A stretch of 64,000 bases of DNA from Nocardiopsis ganjiahuensis DSM 45031 (GCF_000341085.1 NZ_ANBA01000007.1:62001-126000), one strand, 5' to 3'. Positions 16,159-27,636 are shown, counted from the first letter of the stretch. Notes: a model not told the origin generated them from the letters alone. Numbers and translations: made by a program.

Positions 16159-18461
16159 GCCGGCTGGGTGGAGGGCTCGAAGCGCACCACCACCGACTTG
16201 GACGTGGGCGTGTTGCTCACGTCCGCCGTGGAGTCCAGGGGCACCAGCACGTTGGTCTCCGGGTAGTACGCGGCCGCGCTGCCCCGGGCCGTGGGGTAGT
16301 GCACCACCCTGAAGTGCGGTGCCCGCCGTTCCCGGCCGTCCGACCACTCACCCACCAGGTCTGTGTAGGCCCCGTCGGCCAACCCCAGTTCACCGGCGTC
16401 CTCGGGGTTGACCAGCACCACCCGACGGCCGTGGTGGATGCCCCGGTAGCGGTCGTCGAGCCCGTAGATCGTGGTGTTGTACTGGTCGTGCGAGCGCAGC
16501 GTCTGCAGCAGCAGCCGCCCCTCGGGAACCTGCGGCGCGTAGGTGCCGTTCACGGTGAAGTTGGCCAGACCCGTCGCGGTCGGGAAGCGCCGGTCGTCGC
16601 GCGGGGCGTGCGGCAGCGCGAACCCCCCGCGCCGGCGCGCCTTGGCGTTGAAGTCCTCGAACCCGGGCACGACCGCGGCCACGTGGTCGCGCACCCGGTC
16701 GTAGTCGGCCATCCGGTCCCAGTCCACCGGGTCGTTCCCGAACAGCCGGCGCCCGAGTTCGCGGACGATGTCCACCTCCGAGCGCATGCCCTCCGACAGC
16801 GGTGGCAGCACCCCGTGCGAGGAGTGCACCAGCCCCATCGAGTCCTCCACCGTCACCCACCGCTGCTGGCCGTCGTACAGGTCGCGGTCGGAGCGGGCCA
16901 GCGCGGGCAGGATGAGGGCGCGCGCACCGGTCACCACGTGGGAGCGGTTCAGCTTGGTGGACACGTGCACCGTCAGCCCCACCCGGCGCATGGCCTCCTC
17001 CGTCACCTCGGTGTCCGGGCTGGCGGCCACGAAGTTGCCGCCCATCGCGAAGAAGACGCCCACCTCGCCGCGCGCCATCGCCCGGATCGCGTTCACCGTG
17101 TCGTGACCGTGCTCGCGCGGGGGCTCGATGCCGAACTCCGCGCCCAGCGCGTCCAGGAAGGACTCGGCGGGGCGCTCGAAGATGCCCATGGTGCGGTCGC
17201 CCTGGACGTTGGAGTGGCCGCGCACCGGGCACACGCCCGCGCCCGGCCGGCCCACGTTGCCGCGCAGCAGCAGGAAGTTGACCACCTCGCGGATGGTCGG
17301 CACCGAGTGCTTGTGCTGCGTCAGCCCCATCGCCCAGCAGACCACGATGCGCTCCGAGGCCACCACCATCGCGGTGATCTCCTCGACGAGCTCCCGGGAG
17401 AGCCCGGTGTCGCGTTCGGTCCGGGACCAGAACTCGTCCTCGGGCTCGGCCAGCAGCGCCTCGGCGAACTCCTCGAACCCGTGCGTGAAGGAGTTCACGA
17501 ACCCGTGGTCCAGGACCTTCTCACCGCGCTGGTCGGTCTCCAGCAGCAGCCGGTTGACGGCCGAGAACAGCGCCAGGTCGCCGCCGAGCCGGATCTGCGC
17601 GAACAGGTCCGTCAGCTCGGTGCCGCGCCCCACCAGGCCCCGGGCGTACTGCGGGTTGCGGAACGCCTTCATGCCCGCCTCGGGCAGCGGGTTGACCGTG
17701 ATGATCCTGGTACCGGACCGCTTGGCCTTCTCCAGCGCCGAAAGCATCCGGGGGTGGTTGGTCCCCGGGTTCTGACCGGCCACGATGATGAGGTCGGCCT
17801 GGTTGATGTCCTCCAGGGACACACTGCCCTTGCCCACCCCCAGCGTCTCGGTGAGGGCGGACCCGGACGACTCGTGGCACATGTTCGAGCAGTCGGGAAG
17901 GTTGTTGGTGCCGAGCTGGCGGGCGAACAGCTGGTAGGCGAAGGCCGCCTCGTTGCTGGTGCGCCCCGACGTGTAGAACACCGCGTTGTCGGGCGAGTCC
18001 AGCCCGCGCAGTTCGTCGGCGATCATGTCCAGGGCCCGGTCCCAGGAGACGGGTTCGTAGTGGGTGGCGCCCTCCGGCAGGTAGACCGGTTCGGTCAGGC
18101 GGCCCTGCTGCCCCAGCCAGTACCCGGAGCGGTCGAACAGCTCCGCGACCGGATGCCGGGCGAAGAAGTCCCCGGTCACGGTCTTGCGCGTGGCCTCCTC
18201 GGCGACCGCCTTGGCGCCGTTCTCGCAGAACTCCGCCTTGTGCCGCTTGTCCGGCTCGGGCCAGGCGCATCCCGGGCAGTCGAAGCCCTTCTTCTGGTTG
18301 ACGGCGAGCATCGCCGGCAAGCCGCGCCGGATCCCGGCCTGGTCGTTCACGTGGCGCACGCTGTTGAGCACCGCGGGGATCCCGGCCGCACTTTCCTTCG
18401 GTAGTCCTACCTCCGGCGCGTCCTGGACGGGATCGGGCATGTCCGAGTCATGGTGTGTCAC
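16155..18461 (-). CDS. FdhF/YdeP-type molybdopterin oxidoreductase
   Basis: 768 residues from a GTG (ATG 21 nt further in is the alternative). Cys62 and Cys65 in GFDCPGCAWPEP, with CENGAKAV after, form the reduced N-terminal iron-sulfur motif of the YdeP/FdhF-like group. Molybdopterin-binding landmarks follow: FYTSGRTSNEAAF, NMCHESSGSALTETLG, GQNPGTNHPRML, VCPVRGHSNVQGDRTMG, and a C-terminal molydopterin-dinucleotide domain (RSHDQYNTTIYGLDDRYRG). The group is related to formate dehydrogenases but the electron partner is unknown. It diverges from a LysR regulator that is followed by an oxalate/formate-type transporter, pointing to C1 or C2 acid metabolism. Confidence 0.92.
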   Translation of the reverse strand: MTHHDSDMPDPVQDAPEVGLPKESAAGIPAVLNSVRHVNDQAGIRRGLPAMLAVNQKKGFDCPGCAWPEPDKRHKAEFCENGAKAVAEEATRKTVTGDFFARHPVAELFDRSGYWLGQQGRLTEPVYLPEGATHYEPVSWDRALDMIADELRGLDSPDNAVFYTSGRTSNEAAFAYQLFARQLGTNNLPDCSNMCHESSGSALTETLGVGKGSVSLEDINQADLIIVAGQNPGTNHPRMLSALEKAKRSGTRIITVNPLPEAGMKAFRNPQYARGLVGRGTELTDLFAQIRLGGDLALFSAVNRLLLETDQRGEKVLDHGFVNSFTHGFEEFAEALLAEPEDEFWSRTERDTGLSRELVEEITAMVVASERIVVCWAMGLTQHKHSVPTIREVVNFLLLRGNVGRPGAGVCPVRGHSNVQGDRTMGIFERPAESFLDALGAEFGIEPPREHGHDTVNAIRAMARGEVGVFFAMGGNFVAASPDTEVTEEAMRRVGLTVHVSTKLNRSHVVTGARALILPALARSDRDLYDGQQRWVTVEDSMGLVHSSHGVLPPLSEGMRSEVDIVRELGRRLFGNDPVDWDRMADYDRVRDHVAAVVPGFEDFNAKARRRGGFALPHAPRDDRRFPTATGLANFTVNGTYAPQVPEGRLLLQTLRSHDQYNTTIYGLDDRYRGIHHGRRVVLVNPEDAGELGLADGAYTDLVGEWSDGRERRAPHFRVVHYPTARGSAAAYYPETNVLVPLDSTADVSNTPTSKSVVVRFEPSTQPA

Positions 18462-18518
18462 AGTTCGAATTCTCTCACCAAGTCGCCCTCTGTCCAGAGG
18501 TCCCGAATGATTGTGGCC

Positions 18519-18549
18519 TTGAATGGGGCGAACGATATCAAGGATTTGA
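18519..18549. promoter_or_regulatory. Candidate LysR sites between fdhF-like gene and lysR
   Basis: TTGA-N15-TCAA (18519-18541) overlaps TCAA-N4-TTGA (18538-18549) in the 130-bp divergent promoter region. Overlapping dyads of this kind are typical for LysR autoregulation plus control of the divergent gene. The exact half-sites are inferred by eye. Confidence 0.4.
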
Positions 18550-18591
18550 ACGTTGTTGTTGCAGGGGGCTCCGGCACTGTATTCTTGCGCG

Positions 18592-19530
18592 ATGTTGCTG
18601 AGCCAGCTGAAGTACCTCACCGCGCTGGCCAAGGAACGGCATTTCGCCCGTGCGGCCCAGGCGTGCCACGTGTCCCAGCCCGCCCTGTCCGCCGCCATCC
18701 GCAAGCTCGAGGCGGAGTTCCGTGTCCCCATCGTCAGGCGGAACAACCGGTTCATGGGGTTCACCCACGAGGGGGAGCGGATCGTCGCCTGGGCCCAGCG
18801 CGTCCTGGCCGAGCACGACACCCTGGTCGAGAACGTCCGGAGCCTGCGCGAGGGGCTCAGCGGCCGCCTGCGCATCGGGGCCATACCCACGGCCCTGAGC
18901 TCGATATCCCTCATCACCGGTGCCTTCTGTGAACTCCACCCCCTGGTCACCCTGTCCGTCGTCTCCATGACCTCGAACGAGATCCAGCGGGGACTGGCCG
19001 ACTTCCAGATCGACGTCGGGCTCACCTACGTCGACAACGAACCCGTGGAGCACGTGCGCAAGCAGCCGGTCTACCGGGAGCGCTACGCGCTGCTCACCGC
19101 CGAGCGGGGGCTGCTCGACGGCCGCGAGACCATCACCTGGGCCGAGGCGGCCGAGCTGCCGCTGTGCCTGCTCTCCCCGGACATGCAGAACCGCCGCATC
19201 GTCGACCAGGCGTTCCGCCGGGCGGGTGTCGAGCCCACACCCAGGGTCGAGACCAACTCGGTGACTGCGCTCTGCTCGTACGTCAACGAGAACCGCTGGT
19301 CAGCGGTCATGCCGCACGCGTGGCTGTCGCTGCACTCCGTTCCCGAGGGCATGCGCGCCATCCCCCTGGTCGAACCCGAGGTCTGCAAGGAGATCGGCCT
19401 GATCGTCGCGGACCGGGACCCCGAGCCCGTGCTGGCCCGCGCCCTCCTGGACGCGGTGGCCGCCGCCGACCTGGAGGCGCGGCTCGACCGCTACCACCCC
19501 GCCGGCCTCCCTCCGGGGGTCACCCTCTGA
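18592..19530 (+). CDS. LysR-family regulator, OxyR-like
   Basis: 312 residues. N-terminal winged helix (LSQLKYLTALAKERHFARAAQACHVSQPALSAAIRKLE), then a periplasmic-binding-protein-like effector domain from about residue 90. Residue pattern is close to the OxyR subgroup but the paired redox cysteines are not clearly placed (cysteines near residues 105, 194, 226 and 267). It sits divergently from the oxidoreductase gene and 211 bp before the transporter, so it most likely controls both in response to a small acid or redox signal. Confidence 0.92.
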   Translation: MLLSQLKYLTALAKERHFARAAQACHVSQPALSAAIRKLEAEFRVPIVRRNNRFMGFTHEGERIVAWAQRVLAEHDTLVENVRSLREGLSGRLRIGAIPTALSSISLITGAFCELHPLVTLSVVSMTSNEIQRGLADFQIDVGLTYVDNEPVEHVRKQPVYRERYALLTAERGLLDGRETITWAEAAELPLCLLSPDMQNRRIVDQAFRRAGVEPTPRVETNSVTALCSYVNENRWSAVMPHAWLSLHSVPEGMRAIPLVEPEVCKEIGLIVADRDPEPVLARALLDAVAAADLEARLDRYHPAGLPPGVTL

Positions 19531-19591
19531 CGCAGGCCGGATCGCGAGGCCCTCCGGAATCCGACCCCCCGACAGCACCCCGGGCAACCCT

Positions 19592-19655
19592 CGATAACCA
19601 ACTCTTATCGCCCGACAATAAACATGTATTTGATTCTCGTCACATCAGGTGTGAC
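19592..19655. promoter_or_regulatory. Two inverted repeats in transporter leader
   Basis: CGATAA-N7-TTATCG (19592-19610) and GTCACA-N5-TGTGAC (19639-19655) lie in an unusually A/T-rich 210-bp leader before the OFA transporter. Either may be the LysR site; the first has the half-site form usual for the family. Confidence 0.45.
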
Positions 19656-19741
19656 GATGGCTCAGGCTTGTTCCCGCCGAAGCGGAAAAGCAGTGAAAGC
19701 GGAAGCGTATTCCGGTCGAAAAACAATCGTGAGGATGGGTT

Positions 19742-21130
19742 GTGCTGTCGTTTCTCGATCGTGATAAGAGTGTCGCTCCGCCCGGTTGCAGCCGTTGGTT
19801 CATTCCACCCGCCGCGCTCGCGGTCCACCTGTCCATCGGGCAGGTGTACGCGTTCAGCGTCTTCAAGACCCCGCTGGTGGAGCGCTTCGACACCACGCTG
19901 ACCGCGATCGGCGTGGTCTTCAGCATCTCCATCGTCATGCTGGGCCTGTCCGCGGCCTTCGGCGGCAAGTGGGTGGAGCGCAACGGCCCCCGCAAGGCCA
20001 TGTTCGTCTCCGGGCTCTGCTGGGGCGCCGGTTTCCTGGTCGGAGCACTCGGCGTGGCCACCGGCCAGCTGTGGCTGCTCTACCTCGGCTACGGCGTCCT
20101 GGGCGGGATCGGGCTCGGCATCGGTTACATCTCGCCGGTGTCCACCCTGATCAAGTGGTTCCCCGACCGCCCCGGTATGGCCACCGGCATGGCGATCATG
20201 GGGTTCGGCGGCGGTGCCCTCATCGCCTCACCCCTGTCCGCCGCGCTCCTCGAACGCTTCGGCGACACCCCCGCAGACGCCATCGTCCCGGCCTTCCTCG
20301 TCCTCGGCGCCGTCTACCTCACGGCCATGATGCTCGGCGCGATGACGGTCAAGGTTCCGCCGCCCGGGTGGCGGCCGGACGGTTGGGAGCCCCCGGCGGC
20401 CGCCGCGGGAGCTCCCACCACGGACCCGGCCACCGAGGGCGTGAGCGTGGAGAAGGCCTTCCGCACCCGCCAGTTCTGGCTGCTGTGGATCGTGCTCTTC
20501 TGCAACGTCACCGCGGGCATCGGCATCCTCGAGCAGGCCGCGCCGATGGTCCAGGACTTCTTCACCGGAGTCGGCCCCGCCGAGGCCGCGGGCTACGTCG
20601 GCTTCCTGTCGCTGTGCAACATGCTCGGACGCTTCGTGTGGTCCTCCACGTCGGACGTCCTCGGCCGCAAGCGCACCTACATCGGCTATCTGGGCATCGG
20701 CGGCCTGCTCTACCTGCTGGTCGCCGTGGCGGGCACCAACTCGGTGGTGCTCTTCGTCGCGGTCACCGGTGTCATCCTGTCCTTCTACGGCGGCGGCTTC
20801 GCGACCATCCCCGCCTACCTGAAGGACCTGTTCGGCTCCTTCAACGTCGGAGCCATCCACGGCCGCCTGCTCACCGCCTGGTCGTGCGCGGGGATCGCCG
20901 GACCGCTGATCGTCAACGTGATCGCCGACCGCCAGCTGGCGGCGGGCCACTCCGGTGCCGACCTGTACACCTTCTCGCTCTACCTCATCGTGGTCGTGAT
21001 GGTGATCGGGTTCGCGGCCAACGCGCTGGTGCGCCCCCTGCCGAAGACGGCGCCCGCGATCGGGGAGGCGTCCGACCCCGAGGCCGCACCCGCCCCCGGG
21101 GCCGGCGCTCCGGCCCGTGAACGCGTGTGA
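19742..21130 (+). CDS. OFA-family (oxalate/formate antiporter-like) MFS transporter
   Basis: 462 residues, GTG start with GAGGAT upstream. Twelve membrane helices in two halves; SIGQVYAFSVFKTPLVERF in the first helix region, GGIGLGIGYISPVSTLIKWFPDRPGMATGMAIMGFGGGALI in helices 4-5 and FATIPAYLKDLFGSFNVGAIHGRLLTAW in the second half are characteristic of OFA transporters. Members exchange oxalate for formate or carry related monocarboxylates. Neighbouring LysR and the FdhF-like oxidoreductase suggest supply or removal of such an acid. A 60-residue membrane gene follows and is probably a subunit. Confidence 0.93.
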   Translation: MLSFLDRDKSVAPPGCSRWFIPPAALAVHLSIGQVYAFSVFKTPLVERFDTTLTAIGVVFSISIVMLGLSAAFGGKWVERNGPRKAMFVSGLCWGAGFLVGALGVATGQLWLLYLGYGVLGGIGLGIGYISPVSTLIKWFPDRPGMATGMAIMGFGGGALIASPLSAALLERFGDTPADAIVPAFLVLGAVYLTAMMLGAMTVKVPPPGWRPDGWEPPAAAAGAPTTDPATEGVSVEKAFRTRQFWLLWIVLFCNVTAGIGILEQAAPMVQDFFTGVGPAEAAGYVGFLSLCNMLGRFVWSSTSDVLGRKRTYIGYLGIGGLLYLLVAVAGTNSVVLFVAVTGVILSFYGGGFATIPAYLKDLFGSFNVGAIHGRLLTAWSCAGIAGPLIVNVIADRQLAAGHSGADLYTFSLYLIVVVMVIGFAANALVRPLPKTAPAIGEASDPEAAPAPGAGAPARERV

Positions 21131-21206
21131 CGGAACCCCAGCACGCGGTGTTCCCGCCCCGGGGCGCCGTACCCGGACCCCCACCGCGCAGACAGAGGAG
21201 AGGCCG

Positions 21207-21389
21207 ATGGAGTCGGTGAAGGAGAACCCGATGGAACAGAGCCCGCCGGAGCAGGGCCCGACCGAACGGAGGGCGCGCGACCAGGCGTCGAAGGCCGCCG
21301 CGATCTTCCTGTGGGTGGTCGTGATCGCCGCCCTGGGATACGGGGTGGTGCGGACCGCGATCCAGGCGGCCGCCCTGTTCACCGGTTAG
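21207..21389 (+). CDS. MFS transporter small subunit
   Basis: 60 residues, ATG with GAGGAG at ideal spacing, 76 bp after the OFA transporter. Hydrophilic N-terminus, then one membrane helix (ASKAAAIFLWVVVIAALGYGVVRTAIQAAALF). Short single-helix proteins next to OFA transporters recur in actinobacteria and are annotated as MFS small subunits; I infer a partner or stabiliser. Direct interaction is unproven. Confidence 0.75.
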   Translation: MESVKENPMEQSPPEQGPTERRARDQASKAAAIFLWVVVIAALGYGVVRTAIQAAALFTG

Positions 21390-21425
21390 GCGCCCCACCG
21401 GTGGCGCGGCACGGGACCGCCGGTC

Positions 21426-22016
21426 TCAGTCGACCGTCCCGACGAAGGTGACCGGCGGGTAGAGCGGGACGAAGTCCTGGTCGTGGAACTCGACCGTGTA
21501 CTGGATCTGCCGGTCGTCCTCGTCCGCCCAACAGTCCTCGTCCCAGGACCCCGACTGGCCGGGGGCGAGGCTGTCGGGCGGGTTCACGCTGTCACCCAGG
21601 ACCGGGGACCCGGACTCCCGCAGGGGGTCGCCCACCGAACACGACCTGGTCACCAGACCGGTCGGTACGGTCTCGGTGCCCTCGTTGGCGAGCTCCACCG
21701 TCCACGACAGGTAGGGCAGGTCGCCCTCCTCGCCGGTCGACGGGTCCACCCCGCCCTCCTCGACCCCGCGCTCGAAACGGCTCAGGCCGATGCTGAACCC
21801 GTCCCCGAAGTCGTGGGTCTCGTCCAGGTCGACGGTGACCGCGTCGAAGCCGCTCTCGGGCCGGTCCTCGACGTCGTCGGGGTGGGGGTTCTGGGCGGCG
21901 GACGGGGGCTCGGGCGGCTCCGAGGAGGCCTGCCGGGCCCACCAGCCGGCACCGAACCCGATGATCAGGGCGACCGCGGTGCCGACCGCGGCGACGATCC
22001 AACCGGTTCTGGTCAT
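21426..22016 (-). CDS. Membrane-anchored secreted hypothetical protein
   Basis: 196 residues. One N-terminal membrane segment (WIVAAVGTAVALIIGFGAGWW), a Pro/Glu linker, then an extracellular acidic domain with two cysteines (VTRSCSVGDPL, WDEDCWADED) that may form a disulfide. The domain FSIGLSRFERG, PYLSWTVELANEGTETVPTG resembles DUF4352-like immunoglobulin folds of actinobacterial lipoproteins, but there is no lipobox. Function unknown. Divergent from the next membrane-protein gene. Confidence 0.75.
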   Translation of the reverse strand: MTRTGWIVAAVGTAVALIIGFGAGWWARQASSEPPEPPSAAQNPHPDDVEDRPESGFDAVTVDLDETHDFGDGFSIGLSRFERGVEEGGVDPSTGEEGDLPYLSWTVELANEGTETVPTGLVTRSCSVGDPLRESGSPVLGDSVNPPDSLAPGQSGSWDEDCWADEDDRQIQYTVEFHDQDFVPLYPPVTFVGTVD

Positions 22017-22209
22017 GTGGGGGTGTCCTTCCCGGGGCGGGCGCGCGGGCCCGAAGCTCAGGGTGACCGTATCGCACGGCGCCCGGCCGGAGCGGGTACG
22101 GCACGGGGGACGGGACGCCCGGAGGCGGGGGCCGATGACGCTCACCGGCGTAGGGGGTCGAGACCTGGGGCTGACGCGCTCCGCCCGCCGCGTTCCTAGC
22201 GTGGAGGAC

Positions 22210-22689
22210 ATGAACTCACCAGAACGCTCCACACCGTCCCGGCCCGAACGGTCCGCCCGGCGCACCGGCCTGGGCCTGCCCTTCGCGGCCGTCGTCGGCC
22301 TGGCCCTGCTGGCGGCGCCCCGGGTGGTCCTGCACGACCTCGGGATCATCCAGGAGGGCACCTTCGTCAACTCCCTGTTCGTGTTCGTGCCGCCGTTGGT
22401 GTGGATCGCGGTGGTGCTGTGGCGCCGGGTACCGAACCCGTTCCTGACGCTCCTGGTGGTGGGCGTCCTGTACGGGGTGTTCCTCATGCTCGGCCACCAG
22501 ATCCTGTGGAACACGGCCTGGGAGGGCGACCCGCCGACCCTCGGCGGGAACCTCAGCGGACTCGCGCCCGGGGCGCAGGAGCTGATCGTGCGCGGCTTCG
22601 CTGGGTTGAGCAGCCTGGTCACCGGGACTCTCGTGGGCGCCGTCAGCGGCCTCGTCGCCTGGGGAGCGGGCAGGCTGATCCACCGCTGA
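22210..22689 (+). CDS. Hypothetical membrane protein
   Basis: 159 residues from the ATG; an in-frame GTG at 22201 would add three. GGAGG lies just before the ATG. About four membrane helices (LPFAAVVGLALLAAPRVVL, SLFVFVPPLVWIAVVLW, PFLTLLVVGVLYGVFLMLG, LVTGTLVGAVSGLVAWGAG). No family recognised. Confidence 0.7.
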   Translation: MNSPERSTPSRPERSARRTGLGLPFAAVVGLALLAAPRVVLHDLGIIQEGTFVNSLFVFVPPLVWIAVVLWRRVPNPFLTLLVVGVLYGVFLMLGHQILWNTAWEGDPPTLGGNLSGLAPGAQELIVRGFAGLSSLVTGTLVGAVSGLVAWGAGRLIHR

Positions 22690-22792
22690 GCGCGAGGCCG
22701 GTGGAGCCGAACCGGCCTTTCGAGGGGCGAGGGGCCGTCACGGGCAACCGGGGCGTCGGGGTCGACGTCTTCTCCAGTGACGGAGGAGACAT

Positions 22793-23155
22793 ATGCGTAC
22801 GTTCCTGGTCGCCCTGGCGGCCCTCACCCTGACCCTCAGCTCCTGCGCTTCCGAATCCCCGGAGGAGGCGAAGGAACCGGAACAGGAGTTCTTCGTCGAA
22901 ACCGAGGAGCGGGAGGCGCCGGAGCCGCGTGAACCGGAGGACCCGGCGGTCGCCACGGGCACGGGTTCGAGCGTGTACCGACCGCCCGCGCCACCGGTCG
23001 GGGAACCGGTCCCCGAGGAGCCGGCTCCCGAGGACCCCGCCTCCGATGATCCGTACCACCGGCCGCCGGGGATGGACCCCTGCGAGGAGGACGCCCACGG
23101 GCTGGTCGACAACGACGCCTGCCTGGAGCAGAACGGATTCCCCAGGGACGGCTGA
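22793..23155 (+). CDS. Small Pro/Glu-rich lipoprotein
   Basis: 120 residues, ATG after GGAGGAGAC. Signal peptide with lipobox LSSC (Cys18) gives a lipid-anchored exported protein. The mature part is almost entirely Pro/Glu/Asp, likely unfolded, ending in a short cysteine-bearing segment (MDPCEEDAHGLVDNDACLEQNG). No enzyme motif. A hairpin terminator directly follows. Confidence 0.78.
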   Translation: MRTFLVALAALTLTLSSCASESPEEAKEPEQEFFVETEEREAPEPREPEDPAVATGTGSSVYRPPAPPVGEPVPEEPAPEDPASDDPYHRPPGMDPCEEDAHGLVDNDACLEQNGFPRDG

Positions 23156-23158
23156 CCG

Positions 23159-23187
23159 GAAACCCGGGAGGACGATCCGGGGGTTTC
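23159..23187 (+). terminator. Hairpin after lipoprotein gene
   Basis: GAAACCCGG pairs with CCGGGGGTTTC with two bulged G, beginning 4 bp after the stop codon. Confidence 0.6.
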
Positions 23188-23280
23188 TCGCGCCGAGCCG
23201 GTCCATCGCGGCCAGGAAGCCGTCGCGACGGGAGCGCCGCCTGCGGGTCGTCTGCCCTCCCCGCACGGACACGAAGGCTC

Positions 23281-23323
23281 GGCGGTCGGTGCCGGACGGG
23301 TCCTTCGCCCGGCGCCGACCGCC
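23281..23323 (-). terminator. Hairpin after ybaK-like gene
   Basis: 15-bp stem (23281-23295 with 23309-23323, one G-U pair) and a 13-nt loop, 12 bp downstream of the YbaK-like stop on the minus strand. Confidence 0.65.
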
Positions 23324-23334
23324 TCGCTGGTGGA

Positions 23335-23817
23335 TCAGTTGACGGGGACCTCGGCGCCGCCGGTGACACGGACCAGTTCGGCGTGGTCGGTGGGGAAGAT
23401 CGTGTTCGGGGTTCCGCCCGCCGCCCACAGCCGGGGGTAGTCCGCCAGGGCGGGGTCCACCACGGTCTCCACCGGGGCCGGGTGGCCGACGGGTGCGACC
23501 CCGCCGATGGCCTGGCCGGTCGCCTCCCGGACCTCCTCGGGGCGGGCGCGCCGGATCTTCGCCTTGCCGAGGCGCTCGGCCAGCAGGGCGACGTCCACCC
23601 TGTGCCGACCGCTGGTCATCACCAGCAGCGGTTTCCCGTCGGCCATGAACACCAGACTGTTGGCGATCGCGCCGACCTCGCAGCCCAGGGCCTCGGCGGC
23701 CTCCGCCGCGGTCCGGGTGGAGGCGGGCAGTTCACGGACCCGCCCGTCCATGCCGAGTGCGCTGAGGGCCTCCGCCACCCGGCGGCTGCGTTCGGGCAGG
23801 TCCTTGACCTCGTCCAT
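23335..23817 (-). CDS. YbaK/EbsC-type aminoacyl-tRNA deacylase
   Basis: 160 residues. IANSLVFMADGKPLLVMTSGRHRVD, AKIRRARPEEVREATGQAIGGVAPVGHP and YPRLWAAGGTPNTIFPT are the family pattern; the lysine in LGKAKI and the GGVAPVGH loop form the active pocket. These proteins hydrolyse mischarged tRNAs such as Cys- or Ala-tRNA(Pro). Cytosolic. It lies 30 bp downstream of rox on the same strand and may be co-transcribed. Confidence 0.93.
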   Translation of the reverse strand: MDEVKDLPERSRRVAEALSALGMDGRVRELPASTRTAAEAAEALGCEVGAIANSLVFMADGKPLLVMTSGRHRVDVALLAERLGKAKIRRARPEEVREATGQAIGGVAPVGHPAPVETVVDPALADYPRLWAAGGTPNTIFPTDHAELVRVTGGAEVPVN

Positions 23818-23847
23818 GCTGATCCCTTCTTCGCTTCCGACCGCACG

Positions 23848-26150
<2,303 letters not shown>

Positions 26151-26705
26151 GGCCGGGAGGTTAGCTGCTGAAGGGCCCGCTCTGCTCACGACCGGGTGGA
26201 GTGCCCGCCGGGACCCGCGGCCGAACCGGTTCCGTGGAGCTTCCCCCGCGCGGCGAGGGACCCGCGCAGGCGCGGAAAACTCCTCGTCACCCGGAACCGG
26301 TACCGTCGGCGTTGCGTCCTACCGGCAGTGCCGGATTCCCCGAGGACTCCCATCGGTCCCCTCACCCGCGTTCCTTCCCAGGAAGCGGGTCCGGGTAGGA
26401 AGAGTCGCCTTGACCCTCAGGCGTGCGTTCACCAGTGTCCCCGCAGAGACGATCCCCGACGGCCCCGTCCGGGCGCCGCGGGTCGGCCGGTACGGGGCCA
26501 CCTCCTTCGCAACCGTGCGCTGGTGAAGCACGACCGGGCCGAGCCCGGCACCCCCTCTCCCGACGGCCGCTCACCGGCCTGAGGGCCCCTGTCCACAGAC
26601 CTCCCAGGACAGCCTGCCCGAGAGCCCTTCGCCGGACTCCGGACGCTCCACCCTCCCTGTGTCCCCGGTCGTACATCCGCCGGGAAGAACGAAAAGGAAG
26701 TATCC
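26151..26705. other. 555-bp intergenic region before spo0M
   Basis: No convincing gene: frames here show no coherent protein and no good ribosome site. GGAACC-N16-CGTC (26293-26318) resembles an ECF-sigma promoter on the plus strand, 390 bp before spo0M; GGAAG stands directly before the spo0M ATG. I see no hairpin strong enough to call. Confidence 0.4.
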
Positions 26706-27491
26706 ATGGTCATCAAGCGCCTGCTCGCCGGAATCGGGTTCGGCGGGGCAACGGTGGAAACCTCCCTGGACTCGTCGGTGTCCGTCCCGGGAGGCTCCCT
26801 CCGCGGCACCGTCGTCATCGAGGGCGGCGACATCGAACAGCAGGTCGAGCAGCTCACGGTCGGACTCCAGGCCCGGGTCGAGACGGAGGTCGGCGACCGC
26901 GAGGTCGACAACGACATGGAGTTCCACCGGGTACGCCTGGGAGAGGGTGTGACCCTGACCCCCGGACAGCGGTTCCAGGTGCCCTTCGAGCTCTCCGTGC
27001 CCTGGGAGACGCCCATCACCGCCTACCGCGGCCGGCACCTGCACCGCATGAACCTCGGTGTGAACACCCGGCTGCACGTGGCCAGGGCCGTCGACCCCGG
27101 GGACCTGGACCCGGTCGCTATCGAGCCCCTCCCCGCGCAGGCCGCGGTCCTGGACTCACTGACCTCTCTCGGATTCACCTTCAAGCACGCCGACCTGGAG
27201 CGGGGCCGCATCGCGCGGACCCGGCAGAGACTGCCCTTCTACCAGGAGCTGGAGTTCCGCTCTCCCAGCCGTTACCGGGGACTGAACGAACTGGAACTGT
27301 CCATGGTCACCGACGAGCGCGGAGTGGACGTGGTACTGGAACTGGACAAGAAGCCGGGCCTGCTCTTCTCCGAGGGACGGGACACCTTCCACCGGTTCAC
27401 CGTGGACCACCACGACGGCGCCGGACGCGACTGGACGGGCCACCTGCACGGATGGATCGACTCCCTGGCCGGCCGGCGGGACCTGTTCTGA
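26706..27491 (+). CDS. spo0M: Spo0M-type sporulation-control protein
   Basis: 261 residues; ATG after AAAAGGAAG. Arrestin-like fold with an alternating beta pattern; VIKRLLAGIGFGGATVETSLDSS, GGSLRGTVVIEGGDIEQQVEQLTVGL and MNLGVNTRLHVARAVDPGDLDPVAIEPLPAQ are family hallmarks. In Bacillus Spo0M affects sporulation and cell division; in actinomycetes a role in development is plausible but inferred. Cytosolic. A convergent terminator separates it from the YdcF gene. Confidence 0.93.
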   Translation: MVIKRLLAGIGFGGATVETSLDSSVSVPGGSLRGTVVIEGGDIEQQVEQLTVGLQARVETEVGDREVDNDMEFHRVRLGEGVTLTPGQRFQVPFELSVPWETPITAYRGRHLHRMNLGVNTRLHVARAVDPGDLDPVAIEPLPAQAAVLDSLTSLGFTFKHADLERGRIARTRQRLPFYQELEFRSPSRYRGLNELELSMVTDERGVDVVLELDKKPGLLFSEGRDTFHRFTVDHHDGAGRDWTGHLHGWIDSLAGRRDLF

Positions 27492-27567
27492 GCGTCCCCC
27501 GGCCGGGGAGAGCCCCCGGCTCCGGGCCCGGGCCCGTCTGAACACGAACCGCGGGCCGACGGCTGGT

Positions 27568-27624
27568 GCGGCCCCGGACGGAACCGGTCCTCTCAGCGCG
27601 GGAGCCGGTCCGGCCCGGGGCCGC
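27568..27624. terminator. Bidirectional hairpin between spo0M and ydcF-like gene
   Basis: GCGGCCCCGG (27568-27577) pairs with CCGGGGCCGC (27615-27624), with an inner ACCGG/CCGGT helix. It lies between two convergent genes and can serve both. Confidence 0.65.
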
Positions 27625-27636
27625 CCGCGCGTCCGT

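Noticed and set aside
21656..21675. GACCGGTCGGTAC resembling the TetR-type operator
   Set aside because: It lies inside a coding region and matches only one half of the 19-bp motif.
26293..26318. ECF-sigma-like promoter GGAACC-N16-CGTC
   Set aside because: It is 390 bp from the next gene and one such match is expected by chance in this base composition; not listed as a separate feature.
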